Positions 43,496 through 53,131 of a stretch of DNA of 64,000 nucleotides are shown here, piece by piece. A program made the translations under genes and the position numbers. The first letter of the stretch is position 1, and each line of letters begins with the position of its first letter. Source of the stretch: RGIG5612 sp045616165 (GTDB lineage Bacteria > Bacillota > Clostridia > Lachnospirales > Lachnospiraceae); the NCBI GenBank assembly GCA_045616165.1, contig JAZLGF010000011.1:28101-92100 (forward strand), in the 5' to 3' direction. The notes under the pieces were generated by a model. That model saw only the letters and a program-made list of their open reading frames with translations, was not told where the DNA came from and made no database searches.

Positions 43496-44745
43496 TGGAT
43501 AATCAAGTTTCAATAAAAAAGAATTTCATATGGAACTCTGTTGGAACTTTCGTTATGTTCTTTTGCCAATGGCTAATGATGGTCTTGGTAGTAAGGTTAT
43601 CGGGGTATGCAGATTCGGGAATACTTTCTCTTTCAATTTCATGTGGAAATGTATTTTTGATTATTGCTGCCTTTGGCGTAAAAACATACCAGGTTTCAGA
43701 TGTTAAAGGCGTATATAGTGCTTCAGATTATTATGATGTAAAAATGATAACAATTGCTCTTACGGTAATTGTGGGTATTATTTGGACAATTGTTTCAGGG
43801 TATACGTCAACTGAAAAAATTTCTATAGTGCTTTATATGTTCTATGTTTTAGTTTATTCATATTCAGATGCACTTTACGGAGAACTTCAAAAGAAATGGA
43901 GACTTGATATAGCGGGAAAATCAATGTGCATTAGAAATATAAGTACGTTAATTATTTTTTGCGGTCTTATTTGGTTAACAAAAAATATTAAAATTTCTAT
44001 TTCATTGATGCTTATTATGTCGCTTATAGTTTTAGTTTTTTATGATTTGCCACAAACTAAAAAGATAACGGCAGTTTTTCCAACATTTAAGAATAAGAAT
44101 GCATGGATACTTTTAAAAGAGTGTGTGCCATTTGCTATTTATACAGTGCTTCATACATTAGTACTAACAGTTCCTAAACTTGCAGTAAGGGGATATCTTG
44201 GTGTAGATACACTAGGAATTTACTCGGCGGTTTTAGCTCCGGTTACAGTACTGCAGGTTGTGGCAACATTCGTAATAAATCCACTTTCAACAATACTTGC
44301 GACACACTTAAATGATAATAAAATTAAAGATTTAACGAAGGTAATGTTAAAATGCATTTTAATGTTACTTGGATTTTTGTTTTTTGGAATTTTAATAAGT
44401 ATATTTATTGGAAAATGGGGACTTTCAATTTTATATGGAAAAGATATTGTGCAATATTCATATCTTTTAATTCCAATGGTTATAGTATCTATCATGACAG
44501 CATTAACAATATTACTCGGCAATTTGGGAATTGTTTTAAGAGATAAGATAGGGCCAAATGTTAGCGGAGCAATAGGATTAGCAGCGACTATTGTTTCATG
44601 TATTTTCCTTGTTCCAACAGTAAACATGCAAGGAGCAAATTATGCACTTATTATTGGACTTGCAGTTCAAGATATTATTTTAATAATTTTTATTGTTTTG
44701 AAATTAAAAAAACAAAAGGGATTATCTAAAGGTGAATTAGTATGA
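43495..44745 (+). CDS. Polysaccharide flippase (Wzx/MATE-like)
   Basis: 416 residues with twelve predicted membrane segments, in the length range of Wzx/MVF-type exporters. The start KKNFIWNSVGTFVMFFCQW and paired helices are typical of O-antigen/teichoic-acid flippases. It should move the lipid-linked repeat unit across the membrane. It overlaps both neighbours by a few bases, consistent with one operon. Confidence 0.85.
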   Translation: MDNQVSIKKNFIWNSVGTFVMFFCQWLMMVLVVRLSGYADSGILSLSISCGNVFLIIAAFGVKTYQVSDVKGVYSASDYYDVKMITIALTVIVGIIWTIVSGYTSTEKISIVLYMFYVLVYSYSDALYGELQKKWRLDIAGKSMCIRNISTLIIFCGLIWLTKNIKISISLMLIMSLIVLVFYDLPQTKKITAVFPTFKNKNAWILLKECVPFAIYTVLHTLVLTVPKLAVRGYLGVDTLGIYSAVLAPVTVLQVVATFVINPLSTILATHLNDNKIKDLTKVMLKCILMLLGFLFFGILISIFIGKWGLSILYGKDIVQYSYLLIPMVIVSIMTALTILLGNLGIVLRDKIGPNVSGAIGLAATIVSCIFLVPTVNMQGANYALIIGLAVQDIILIIFIVLKLKKQKGLSKGELV

Positions 44746-46790
44746 AAATATTAAATGTTTTATATCAAACAGATGATAATTATGCCGCAATTGCAGGTGT
44801 TTCAATGACGTCTCTTTTTGAGACAAATAAGCATTTAGATGAAATAAATATCTACATGCTTAATAACAATATCTCAAAAGAAAATATAGATAAGTATGAA
44901 AAGCTTTGTCAAAAATATAATAGAAATTTAAAAATAATTGATATAAATGATTGTCTTGAGAGAATAAAAGGATACGGCGTTGGAACCTTTAGAGATGTAT
45001 ATACGGTATATTTGACCATGTTTATCATGGACGAATTAAAACTTAACACGGATAGAATACTTAAACTTGATGCTGACACGATAGTTACGGATTCTCTTGA
45101 AGAACTTTGTGATTTCGATTTTAAAGGAAATTATATTGCGGCAACTTATGATTGCACTATTAATGCATATAAGACAATGCTAGGGCTTACTTTAGATGAT
45201 AGATATTATAATGCTGGAATTATTTTATTTAATCAAAAAGCTTGGATAGATAATAATTGTCAACAGCAATTAGTAGACCATTTGCGTGAGGGTAGAAATA
45301 AATATTGGCTTTGTGAACAAGATTTAATGAATGTTGTATTTAAAAATCACATTTCTTATTTGCCTATTAGATATAACTTAAATAGTGGTTTTTATATTTT
45401 TGGAGCGGAATATTCATATAAACTTTATAAGCTTGATAAATTTTCTTATTCAGATCCTGTTGAGGTGAAAGAAGCTATGCAAAATCCTGCAATTCACCAT
45501 TTAATGGGAGCTATGACAGGAAGACCATGGGAAGCAAAAAACACACACCCATTAAATGATAAGTTCAAAGAAATTTTAAGAGATTCGCCATGGAATGATT
45601 ATGAACCAGTTATTCCGCATAGAAGCGTTGTATTTAAAATACAAAAACTTCTTTATAAAGTTTTGCAGGACTGGGCATACTTAATAGTTCATCAAAAAAT
45701 GAACTATAAATTCTTGAATGATCACAATAATGAAACTGTAAAAAGCGCAACAGTATATAACTCGGATTGGCTACAAACAAAATATTATGGCAAGGAATAT
45801 GAAATTAATGAGCCATTAAATATTTTGTACCAATCTAATGATTATTATGCACCATATCTTGGAGTTTCATTATTATCATTACTTGATAATAATAAGCATA
45901 TAAGAGAAATAAATGTTTTTATTATTGATGATGGTATTTCAAAAGAAAATCGAGATAAAATACAACAAGTAGTAGACCAGTTTGGACGTAAAGTTTGTTA
46001 TATTGATACATCTGTTTCACAAAGGATTTTAGAAGAGGCAAATGCACCTAAATTTAGGGGAAACTATGCGACTTACTTTAAGCTATTTGTTCTTGATGAG
46101 TTACCAAGCGAAGTTAAAACAATTTTATATGTTGATTCAGATACGATAGTAAGAGGAAAATTAGATGAGATAATTAATTTTGATTTCGGAGAGCATGCAC
46201 TTGCGATGGTTCCAGCTATTTATCATGATAAATATAGAAGTAGAGTAGGAATTTCACATGAAGATACCACATATAACGCTGGAATAATGGCATTTAATCT
46301 TGATACATGGAGAAAGAATAATTGTCGTCAAAGATTAATAGAAGGAATGCAAAAAGATCCAAAGGTATTAACGTTTGCACCGGACCAGTCCTTAGCTATA
46401 AAAGTTTTGCAAAAAGATTTAGCTCATCTTCCACTTAAATTTAATTTTTCAACAATATATACATTGTTTACTTATAAAGAAATAACAACTATGTTTTCAT
46501 GTCATGAAGCAAAAATATTTAATCAAGAAGATATAGATAATGCATATAGAGATGTTGCAATTTACCATTTTATAGAACTCCAGGTTGGAAAACCTTGGGA
46601 AAAGGATAGTGTTCATCCTAAGAAATTTTTATGGAAATACTATTTTGATAAATCACCATGGAAAGACCTTGCATCTCCGAAAGTTAAATTAAGTTTGATA
46701 TTAAGATTGCAACGCATTGCTTATAAGATTATGCCTACAAAACTTTATATGAGCGCATATGCTTATGCATGGAAATATTTTATGAAGTAG
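44742..46790 (+). CDS. Bidomain GT8 glycosyltransferase (two tandem GT8 domains)
   Basis: 682 residues with an evident internal duplication. Copy 1 (about 1-290) has NVLYQTDDNYAAIAGVSM, KLDADTIV (DxD metal site) and YYNAGIILFN. Copy 2 (about 358-650) repeats these as NILYQSNDYYAPYLGVSL, YVDSDTIV and TYNAGIMAFN. Each copy ends with a KPWE or RPWE segment near an aromatic-rich region. Each domain has all GT8 metal-site residues, so it could add two sugars in turn. The start overlaps the flippase stop. Confidence 0.9.
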   Translation: MKILNVLYQTDDNYAAIAGVSMTSLFETNKHLDEINIYMLNNNISKENIDKYEKLCQKYNRNLKIIDINDCLERIKGYGVGTFRDVYTVYLTMFIMDELKLNTDRILKLDADTIVTDSLEELCDFDFKGNYIAATYDCTINAYKTMLGLTLDDRYYNAGIILFNQKAWIDNNCQQQLVDHLREGRNKYWLCEQDLMNVVFKNHISYLPIRYNLNSGFYIFGAEYSYKLYKLDKFSYSDPVEVKEAMQNPAIHHLMGAMTGRPWEAKNTHPLNDKFKEILRDSPWNDYEPVIPHRSVVFKIQKLLYKVLQDWAYLIVHQKMNYKFLNDHNNETVKSATVYNSDWLQTKYYGKEYEINEPLNILYQSNDYYAPYLGVSLLSLLDNNKHIREINVFIIDDGISKENRDKIQQVVDQFGRKVCYIDTSVSQRILEEANAPKFRGNYATYFKLFVLDELPSEVKTILYVDSDTIVRGKLDEIINFDFGEHALAMVPAIYHDKYRSRVGISHEDTTYNAGIMAFNLDTWRKNNCRQRLIEGMQKDPKVLTFAPDQSLAIKVLQKDLAHLPLKFNFSTIYTLFTYKEITTMFSCHEAKIFNQEDIDNAYRDVAIYHFIELQVGKPWEKDSVHPKKFLWKYYFDKSPWKDLASPKVKLSLILRLQRIAYKIMPTKLYMSAYAYAWKYFMK

Positions 46791-46799
46791 GAAAGATAC

Positions 46800-48062
46800 G
46801 TGAAAAGACAACCAAAACACCCACAACAAAATAATAGTCAGGAACGCCGCGCATATATTAAAAGAAAACAGGCGTATCTTAAAAGAAAAAAAAGAGCACA
46901 AATAATCAAGAAGGTTAAAACTATATTAACTGTAGTTGCATGTGTTATTGCTGCGATTATCATTGCTGCTTTGCTTATTTTCCTTATTCCTAGTTGGAAA
47001 ACGGCAACGTTTAAGTGGGCTTTAGGTTCTCCGCTTGGAACGGGAATTGCTAATATGATTTTTGGAAAAAATTATGAAGCAAACGTAAGAGATAAAGAAT
47101 TTGACCCTAGTAAAATAATAATAAATGAAGGCGTAAGTACACCTAAGGGATACACAACTTTTGCACTCTTAGGAGTTGATGCAAGATTAGAGGATTTAAC
47201 AAAAGGTACATTTTCAGATTCAATCATTGTCTTAAATATTGATGAAGAAGGCGTTATCCAGATGAATTCTGTTTATAGAGACACATATCTTCTATCAAGA
47301 GGTTCTGAGGGAAATTCAATAATTTCTAAAGCTAATTCGGCATATTATAGAAATGGCCCTGTAGGAGCTATTAATATGCTAAATGAGAATTTTGATCTTG
47401 CTATAACAGATTATGTCGTAGTTAATTTCTGGGGATTGGAAAACATAATAGATATACTCGGGGGAATCCACCTTAGAATTACTGATACTGAAAGAGAGCA
47501 CCTTAATTATTATATGTTGGAGCAGGCCCAGTTTGGAGGAAAAGAATATATTCCACTCGAAGAAAGCGGAGATAGTGTATGGCTAACAGGAGCCCAGGCA
47601 ACTGCATTTTGTCGTTTGAGAGATTGTTCATTTGAATCCCCTTTAGATAATGTTACGTATACTGATGATTATGCTAGAACAGCTAGACAAAGATACACGT
47701 TAACGCAGCTTATATTACAGTCAAAAGAAAAAGGAATGCTTAATCTTTTGAAAAAAGCGAATGATTTATTTGCAGCAAATAACGGAGAAAAGAGATTTAT
47801 ACAAACGTCTTTTACAATGGATGAGCTATGCAAAATTTTAGTAAAAGCGTATGATATGAAACTTGGAGAGAATAGAGCATTTCCAGACATAGATTATCAA
47901 TATACGAGAATATTAGATGTTGGCGACTCAATTGTTGCGGATACACTAGAAGAAAATGTAACGCTTATGCATGATTTCATGTATAAGACCAATGGCTATG
48001 TTCCATCTAACGATTTAAGTTATATTGCTAATAAAATAAGAGCGGATATAGATAGCCAATAG
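46800..48062 (+). CDS. LCP-family (LytR-CpsA-Psr) glycopolymer attachment protein, GTG start
   Basis: 420 residues from a GTG at 46800, preceded by GGAAAG; no ATG is close. A strongly basic ~35-residue cytosolic start and one membrane span (about 40-65) precede the LCP domain: LLGVDARLEDLTKGTFSDSI, MNSVYRDTYL and KANSAYYRNGP carry the conserved Asp/Arg residues that bind polyprenyl-pyrophosphate. It transfers the finished glycan to peptidoglycan outside the membrane and closes the polysaccharide locus. Confidence 0.93.
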   Translation: MKRQPKHPQQNNSQERRAYIKRKQAYLKRKKRAQIIKKVKTILTVVACVIAAIIIAALLIFLIPSWKTATFKWALGSPLGTGIANMIFGKNYEANVRDKEFDPSKIIINEGVSTPKGYTTFALLGVDARLEDLTKGTFSDSIIVLNIDEEGVIQMNSVYRDTYLLSRGSEGNSIISKANSAYYRNGPVGAINMLNENFDLAITDYVVVNFWGLENIIDILGGIHLRITDTEREHLNYYMLEQAQFGGKEYIPLEESGDSVWLTGAQATAFCRLRDCSFESPLDNVTYTDDYARTARQRYTLTQLILQSKEKGMLNLLKKANDLFAANNGEKRFIQTSFTMDELCKILVKAYDMKLGENRAFPDIDYQYTRILDVGDSIVADTLEENVTLMHDFMYKTNGYVPSNDLSYIANKIRADIDSQ

Positions 48063-48080
48063 GCTTCTTACTTTCACCAC

Positions 48081-48102
48081 AGAAGATACACAGAAGATAC
48101 AC
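48081..48102 (+). repeat. Two perfect 11-bp tandem repeats
   Basis: AGAAGATACAC occurs twice without spacing, 63 bases before the HtrA start. It could be a regulator site or chance; no terminator was seen after the LCP gene. Confidence 0.4.
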
Positions 48103-48164
48103 AAATTTTATCTATGATTTAGGCAAATAAAAGATAACATTAATTAGTTTTAAGGAGGCTAATA

Positions 48165-49754
48165 ATGACAGATAATTTTGGCAATGAAATAATTAATTCC
48201 GAAGAAAATGATGGGTTGGAAGTTAATAAGCTTGAAGAAAATGAAGAATTAGAGACTAATAAGCTTGAAGAAAATGAAAGCCTAGAAATTAACAGTTCTG
48301 AGGAAAATGAAGGATTAGAAGTTGATAATCCAATCATAGAAGAAAAGGACTTGGCTGACGACGCATTAGAAGCTTTAGAAGGCGAAATTGTTAATGAGGT
48401 AGAAGGAACAAATAATACATCAGATATTCCAAAGTGGAATCCTGACGTAAACGATTATAATCCAAAAAACAAAAAACAAGATAAGGTTAAAGAACATAAA
48501 ATTTGGATTGTTCCTGCTATTATCGGAGGCTCATTAATTATTGCAGCTATAATTGTTGCTTTGTCTTTAAGTTTGGTTAGAAAAGTTGAAAAAGAAACGC
48601 AAAAACCTGTTATTAACACTACTGACACTACAAATAGTCAAGATGTATCCAAAGAAGTTAGCGAAGGATATATACTAACTGATGTGTCAGGCGTTGTTCA
48701 AGAAGTTATGCCTTCTGTTGTTGGTATAACATCAAGAACAATAGTTAATAATTATGCTAATAATTTTAGGGATATAAATGATATTTGGCGTTACTTCTTC
48801 GGCTATGGAGCTGATATTCAAGGCTCAAATCCATTTGACATGGGAAATAATCAAGCAGAAGGTCAAGAAGTTGATAGCGGTCTTGGAAGCGGAACTATTA
48901 TTTCAAAAAATGATAAAGAATTATTAATTCTTACAAGCTATCATGTTGTTGAAGGATGTTCTTCATTATATGTAACATTTACCGATGGCAACGCTGTTGA
49001 TGGAACTGTTAAAGCTGCTTCAGATACACAAGATATTGCTATTGTTGCTGTTCCTTTAAGTGATATCTCTGAAGAAACTATGAGTGCTATAAAGATTGCT
49101 ACACTTTGCATGAGAGATGTTAATGTAGGTGAAGGATGTATTGTTATTGGCAATGCTTTAGGTTATGGAATGAGTGTAACTTCTGGTATAGTTAGCGCAG
49201 TAAATAGAGACTTCACAGTAGAAAACCACACTTATAAACTTATCCAAACGGATGCGGCTATCAATAATGGTAACTCAGGTGGATGTATGCTTAATGCTAA
49301 AGGCGAAGTAATAGGTATTAGCGAAGCAAAACTTGTTGATAGTTCTGTTGAAGGTATGTGCTATGCAATTCCTATTTCTGCAAACAGTGAGTTAATACAA
49401 AATTTATTGAATGGAAATTCAGAAGTTGAAACGAATAATGGAGATGCAGAAGGCGGATATCTTGGAATTCAGGGAAAAGATGTTGACCAGAATTTAGCTG
49501 CACAATATGGGATGCCACAAGGAATCTATATTGCTGGAACAGTAAAAGGAGGAGGCGCTGAAAAAGCTAGACTTCAAGAAGGTGATATTATTGTTAGCAT
49601 AGATAAAGTTTCTGTATTAACAATGGATGCACTCAAAGAACAACTTGCAAAACATAATCCTGGTGATGAAGTAACATTACAGATTATGAGAAAAGATAAA
49701 AAATCATATAGGGAGACAGAAGTTAAAGTTACTTTAACTTCAATGCTCAGTTAA
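48165..49754 (+). CDS. HtrA/DegP-like membrane-anchored serine protease with PDZ domain
   Basis: 529 residues, preceded by AAGGAGG. Residues 1-100 are an acidic tail with four 11-residue repeats. A membrane span (about 110-132) anchors the rest outside. The trypsin-like domain has TSYHVVEG (His), SDTQDIAIV (Asp) and NNGNSGGCML (Ser), and one C-terminal PDZ domain begins GYLGIQG. It should degrade or refold misfolded envelope proteins. No two-component system is adjacent. Confidence 0.93.
   Translation: MTDNFGNEIINSEENDGLEVNKLEENEELETNKLEENESLEINSSEENEGLEVDNPIIEEKDLADDALEALEGEIVNEVEGTNNTSDIPKWNPDVNDYNPKNKKQDKVKEHKIWIVPAIIGGSLIIAAIIVALSLSLVRKVEKETQKPVINTTDTTNSQDVSKEVSEGYILTDVSGVVQEVMPSVVGITSRTIVNNYANNFRDINDIWRYFFGYGADIQGSNPFDMGNNQAEGQEVDSGLGSGTIISKNDKELLILTSYHVVEGCSSLYVTFTDGNAVDGTVKAASDTQDIAIVAVPLSDISEETMSAIKIATLCMRDVNVGEGCIVIGNALGYGMSVTSGIVSAVNRDFTVENHTYKLIQTDAAINNGNSGGCMLNAKGEVIGISEAKLVDSSVEGMCYAIPISANSELIQNLLNGNSEVETNNGDAEGGYLGIQGKDVDQNLAAQYGMPQGIYIAGTVKGGGAEKARLQEGDIIVSIDKVSVLTMDALKEQLAKHNPGDEVTLQIMRKDKKSYRETEVKVTLTSMLS
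48201..48332 (+). repeat. Four 33-bp tandem repeats inside the htrA gene
   Basis: Units start at 48201, 48234, 48267 and 48300, each beginning GARGAAAATGA and encoding EEN-x-x-LE-plus-five-residue units. Being multiples of three bases, copy-number changes would alter the length of the cytosolic acidic tail without frameshift. Confidence 0.85.
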
Positions 49755-49764
49755 GGAAAGTTAA

Positions 49765-51306
49765 ATGGACGACGAAAAAAGAGTAGATGAGATAACAAAC
49801 AATAACGATTCGAATAATAACGGTAACGACGATAGAGAAAGCGTTTGCTATATATGTCATAGAAGCGAAAGCCGTACCGGGAAAATGCTGAACATGCCAG
49901 GCAATATGCACGTTTGTGTTGATTGCTTGCAAAGAACGATGGATTCGTTTAACACTTCTGGCTTTGACCTTAATAAGTTAGGGCTTGGCGGAGTTTTTAA
50001 TCCGTTTGGGATGATGAATCAAACTCAGAATAATGAACAAAATGAAGAACCAAAATTAAAAGAAGAAGTTCTTGATGAGAACGGTAATGTTATTGAAACT
50101 GAAGAAAAAAAGGATGCTCCGAAAAGAGGCATTCCTAATATTAGTTTTATTAATTTAGCAGATCTTCAGCAAGGTTTTGGACGCAAACAACAGATTAAGA
50201 AAAAACCTGAAAGAACAGGCCCTTTAGTTGACCCTGATAAAATTTTGCCACCACATAAATTAAAAGAAAAACTCGACGAGTATGTGGTTGGACAGGAAAA
50301 AGCTAAAAAAGCAATTAGCGTTGCTGTATATAATCACTATAAAAGAATTTTAGCTGGTGATAAATTTAATAAAGAAGTAGCTGATGATGGAATTGAGATT
50401 GAAAAATCTAACATGCTTATGATAGGACCGACGGGTTCAGGTAAAACTTTTATCGTTAGAACACTAGCTCGTATACTTGATGTTCCTCTTGCAATAACTG
50501 ATGCAACATCTCTTACAGAAGCAGGATATATTGGTGATGATATTGAAAGTGTATTATCAAAACTTCTTGCAGCAGCAGATAACGATATTGAAAGAGCAGA
50601 AATTGGAATTGTATATATCGATGAAATCGATAAAATAGCAAAGAAAAATAGCAATAGAGGCCGCGATGTTAGCGGAGAAAGTGTTCAGCAAGGATTACTT
50701 AAACTTTTAGAAGGAAGTGAAGTTGAGGTACCCGTTGGCGCAAGTAGCAAAAATGCAATGGTTCCGCTCACAACAATTAATACTAAAAATATTTTATTTA
50801 TCTGTGGTGGAGCATTCCCAGATTTAGAAGATGTAATAAGAGAACGTCTTCGTGAAAACTCATCAATTGGATTTAATGCTGACCTAAAAGATAAATATGA
50901 CGATGACGAAGATATATTGTCTCATGTTGAAACAGAAGATTTAAGAAAATTCGGAATGATACCAGAATTTTTAGGCCGTTTACCTATCGTATTCATACTT
51001 CAAAATCTTACTAAGGAAATGCTCGTTAAAGTATTAAAAGAGCCTAAAAACGCAATATTAAAGCAATATCAAAAACTCTTAGAACTAGATGAGGTAAAAT
51101 TAGAATTTGAAGATGATGCGCTGTTAGCTTTAGTTGAAAAGGCACAAGATAGAAAGGTTGGTGCTAGAGGACTTAGATCAATAATTGAAGAAATTATGAT
51201 GGATATAATGTATGAAATTCCTAAAGATGACAGTATTGGTTGTGTCGTTATCACAAGAGACTTTATAGAAAATAAAGGAGCACCACTCATTAAATTGCGA
51301 GGTTGA
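49765..51306 (+). CDS. clpX: ClpX-like AAA+ unfoldase with long inter-domain linker
   Basis: 513 residues, about 90 longer than ordinary ClpX. The N-terminal zinc domain is CYICH...HVCVDC. A low-complexity, acidic linker (about 70-160) precedes the AAA+ core: GPTGSGKT Walker A, GYIGDDIE pore-1 loop (GYVG in standard ClpX), IVYIDEIDK Walker B and NSSIGFNAD carrying the IGF loop that docks to ClpP. The C-terminal small domain (GARGLRSIIEEIM) is complete. Docking to ClpP is therefore likely. It lies after HtrA rather than beside clpP or tig. Confidence 0.9.
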   Translation: MDDEKRVDEITNNNDSNNNGNDDRESVCYICHRSESRTGKMLNMPGNMHVCVDCLQRTMDSFNTSGFDLNKLGLGGVFNPFGMMNQTQNNEQNEEPKLKEEVLDENGNVIETEEKKDAPKRGIPNISFINLADLQQGFGRKQQIKKKPERTGPLVDPDKILPPHKLKEKLDEYVVGQEKAKKAISVAVYNHYKRILAGDKFNKEVADDGIEIEKSNMLMIGPTGSGKTFIVRTLARILDVPLAITDATSLTEAGYIGDDIESVLSKLLAAADNDIERAEIGIVYIDEIDKIAKKNSNRGRDVSGESVQQGLLKLLEGSEVEVPVGASSKNAMVPLTTINTKNILFICGGAFPDLEDVIRERLRENSSIGFNADLKDKYDDDEDILSHVETEDLRKFGMIPEFLGRLPIVFILQNLTKEMLVKVLKEPKNAILKQYQKLLELDEVKLEFEDDALLALVEKAQDRKVGARGLRSIIEEIMMDIMYEIPKDDSIGCVVITRDFIENKGAPLIKLRG

Positions 51307-51350
51307 CAAAGACGCGATTTCAGTTGTAGAATAGCCCTTGTGTTTTGCAT

Positions 51351-51424
51351 GTGCATTTAGCTCAGCTGGATAGAGCGTCTGGCTACGGACCAGAAGGTCG
51401 GGGGTTCGAATCCTCTAATGCACG
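51351..51424 (+). tRNA. tRNA-Arg (anticodon ACG)
   Basis: A full cloverleaf: acceptor GTGCATT / AATGCAC, D-arm AGCTCAGCTGGATAGAGC, anticodon stem TCTGG-CTACGGA-CCAGA and T-loop TTCGAAT. Discriminator G; CCA is not encoded. Confidence 0.97.
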
Positions 51425-51425
51425 T

Positions 51426-51459
51426 TGGCCCTTCTACTTGATAGAAGGGCCATTTTTTT
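51426..51459 (+). terminator. Intrinsic terminator of tRNA-Arg
   Basis: TGGCCCTTCTA / TAGAAGGGCCA stem with CTTGA loop followed by seven T. Confidence 0.95.
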
Positions 51460-51523
51460 ATATTATTATATTAGAAAAAACATAGCATGATGCGATTTAT
51501 ATAAATTTATTATAGGAGCAAAA

Positions 51524-51994
51524 ATGTCAAAAGAAGAATTTTTAAGAATTTTAAGAATGAAAATTTCAGGTTCAATGTCTCCTTTAGAAGTTGAGTCACA
51601 AGTTGATTACTATAGAGCTTATATTGAAGGCGAGGTTATGAAAGGAAAATCCGAAGAAGAGGTTACTCAAAATTTGGGGGATCCTTCTTTGATTGCAAAA
51701 ACTCTTACATCTGCTATGAAAAGAGCCCAAGAAGAGTATAGTTATCAAGAAAATAATAGTGAAGCAAACGAATATAATAACAATAATTATAACCAGACTA
51801 ACTCAAAAAAATCTAAAGTGGTCCAGATGGGTGGCGCTGGATGTATAGCCATGTTAGTTATAGCGGTGTTAATTATTATTTTACTTGTTGTATTAATAAT
51901 AAAATTTAGTTTTACAATTATCGGAATTTTATGGCCGGTTATTCTAGTACTTGTTATAGCGGGACTTATTTTTGGATTGATAAGGCGAAGGTAG
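51524..51994 (+). CDS. HAAS-domain (DUF1700-like) membrane protein
   Basis: 156 residues. Residues 1-75 (EEFLRILRMKISG...EGKSEEEV-like helices ending in LGDPSLIAKTL) match the HAAS/DUF1700 domain, which in Firmicutes is often paired with PadR regulators. An Asn-rich linker and two membrane spans (about 108-150) follow. No PadR gene is next to it. TAGGAGC precedes the ATG. It may act in membrane stress sensing (inference). Confidence 0.8.
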   Translation: MSKEEFLRILRMKISGSMSPLEVESQVDYYRAYIEGEVMKGKSEEEVTQNLGDPSLIAKTLTSAMKRAQEEYSYQENNSEANEYNNNNYNQTNSKKSKVVQMGGAGCIAMLVIAVLIIILLVVLIIKFSFTIIGILWPVILVLVIAGLIFGLIRRR

Positions 51995-53131
51995 ATGAAT
52001 TATGAATTTGTAGCCCCATGCCATTTTGGACTTGAGGCAGTATTGAAAAGAGAATTACAGGACTTAGATATTGAAATTATTCGCGTTGAAGATGGAAGAA
52101 TTACTTTTTCAGGAAACGAGGAAACATTCGCAATAGCTAATATGTTTCTTAGAACTTGTGAGCGAGTTTTATTAAAGGTTGGTGAATTTAAGGCCACTAC
52201 CTTTGATGAGCTTTTTGAGAAAACAAAAGTTTTGGAATGGGAAAGATATATTCCTAAAGACGGAAAGTTTTGGGTAAAAAAAGCATCATCTGTCAACTCG
52301 AAACTTTTTAGTCCATCTGATATTCAAAGTATTGTAAAAAAAGCCATAGTTGAAAAATTAAAATTAAAATATCATCAAGAATGGTTTGACGAAGATGGCG
52401 AAGAATTTCCGTTAAGAGTATTTATTCATAAAGATAATGTTTTAATTACAATAGACACTTCTGGGGAATCCTTACATAAAAGAGGTTACAGAGCTATTTC
52501 TAGTAAAGCTCCTATTTCAGAAACATTAGCGGCTGCGCTTATTAAACTTACCCCATGGAAATCGAATAGAATTTTAGTAGATCCGTTTTGTGGAAGTGGT
52601 ACGTTTTGTATTGAGGCAGCTCTTATGGCAGCGAATATCGCACCTGGAATAAGTAGAGAATTTTTATGCCAAAATTGGGAACATTTAATAAATAAAAAGA
52701 TTTGGTATAACATTATTGAAAAAGCGAATGATTTAATTAACTTAGATGTTCAAACAGATATTCAAGGTTATGATATAGATGCTGATGTAATAAAAATTGC
52801 TAGACATAACGCAAAAGAAGCTGGCGTGGAAAAACTTATCCATTTTCAACAAAGAGATGTTAGAAATTTAAGCCATCCAAAGAAATATGGATTTATTATT
52901 TCTAACCCTCCTTATGGTGAAAGGTTAGAAGATAAAAAAGATTTGCCAGAATTATATAAGACTTTTGGAACGCAATATAATGCGCTCGATTCATGGTCAG
53001 CTTATTTTATAACATCATATGAAGACGCGGAGAGATATTTCGGCGGTAAAGCAACAAAAAATAGAAAAATATACAACGGTATGATAAAAACATATTTTTA
53101 TCAATACATGGGACCTAAACCAACTAGATGA
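51995..53131 (+). CDS. THUMP-domain class I RNA methyltransferase (RlmL/YpsC-like)
   Basis: 378 residues. The N-terminal THUMP domain spans about 1-160. The methyltransferase part has VDPFCGSGTFCIEAA (motif I), GYDIDADVIKIARHNA and NPPYGERL as the N6/N2-methylation motif. It likely modifies 23S rRNA guanine. The ATG starts on the base after the preceding stop and its end overlaps the next gene by four bases (ATGA). Confidence 0.9.
   Translation: MNYEFVAPCHFGLEAVLKRELQDLDIEIIRVEDGRITFSGNEETFAIANMFLRTCERVLLKVGEFKATTFDELFEKTKVLEWERYIPKDGKFWVKKASSVNSKLFSPSDIQSIVKKAIVEKLKLKYHQEWFDEDGEEFPLRVFIHKDNVLITIDTSGESLHKRGYRAISSKAPISETLAAALIKLTPWKSNRILVDPFCGSGTFCIEAALMAANIAPGISREFLCQNWEHLINKKIWYNIIEKANDLINLDVQTDIQGYDIDADVIKIARHNAKEAGVEKLIHFQQRDVRNLSHPKKYGFIISNPPYGERLEDKKDLPELYKTFGTQYNALDSWSAYFITSYEDAERYFGGKATKNRKIYNGMIKTYFYQYMGPKPTR

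Noticed and set aside
48201..48332. Tandem 33-bp units considered as a CRISPR array
   Set aside because: The units are directly adjacent with no spacers and are translated in frame.
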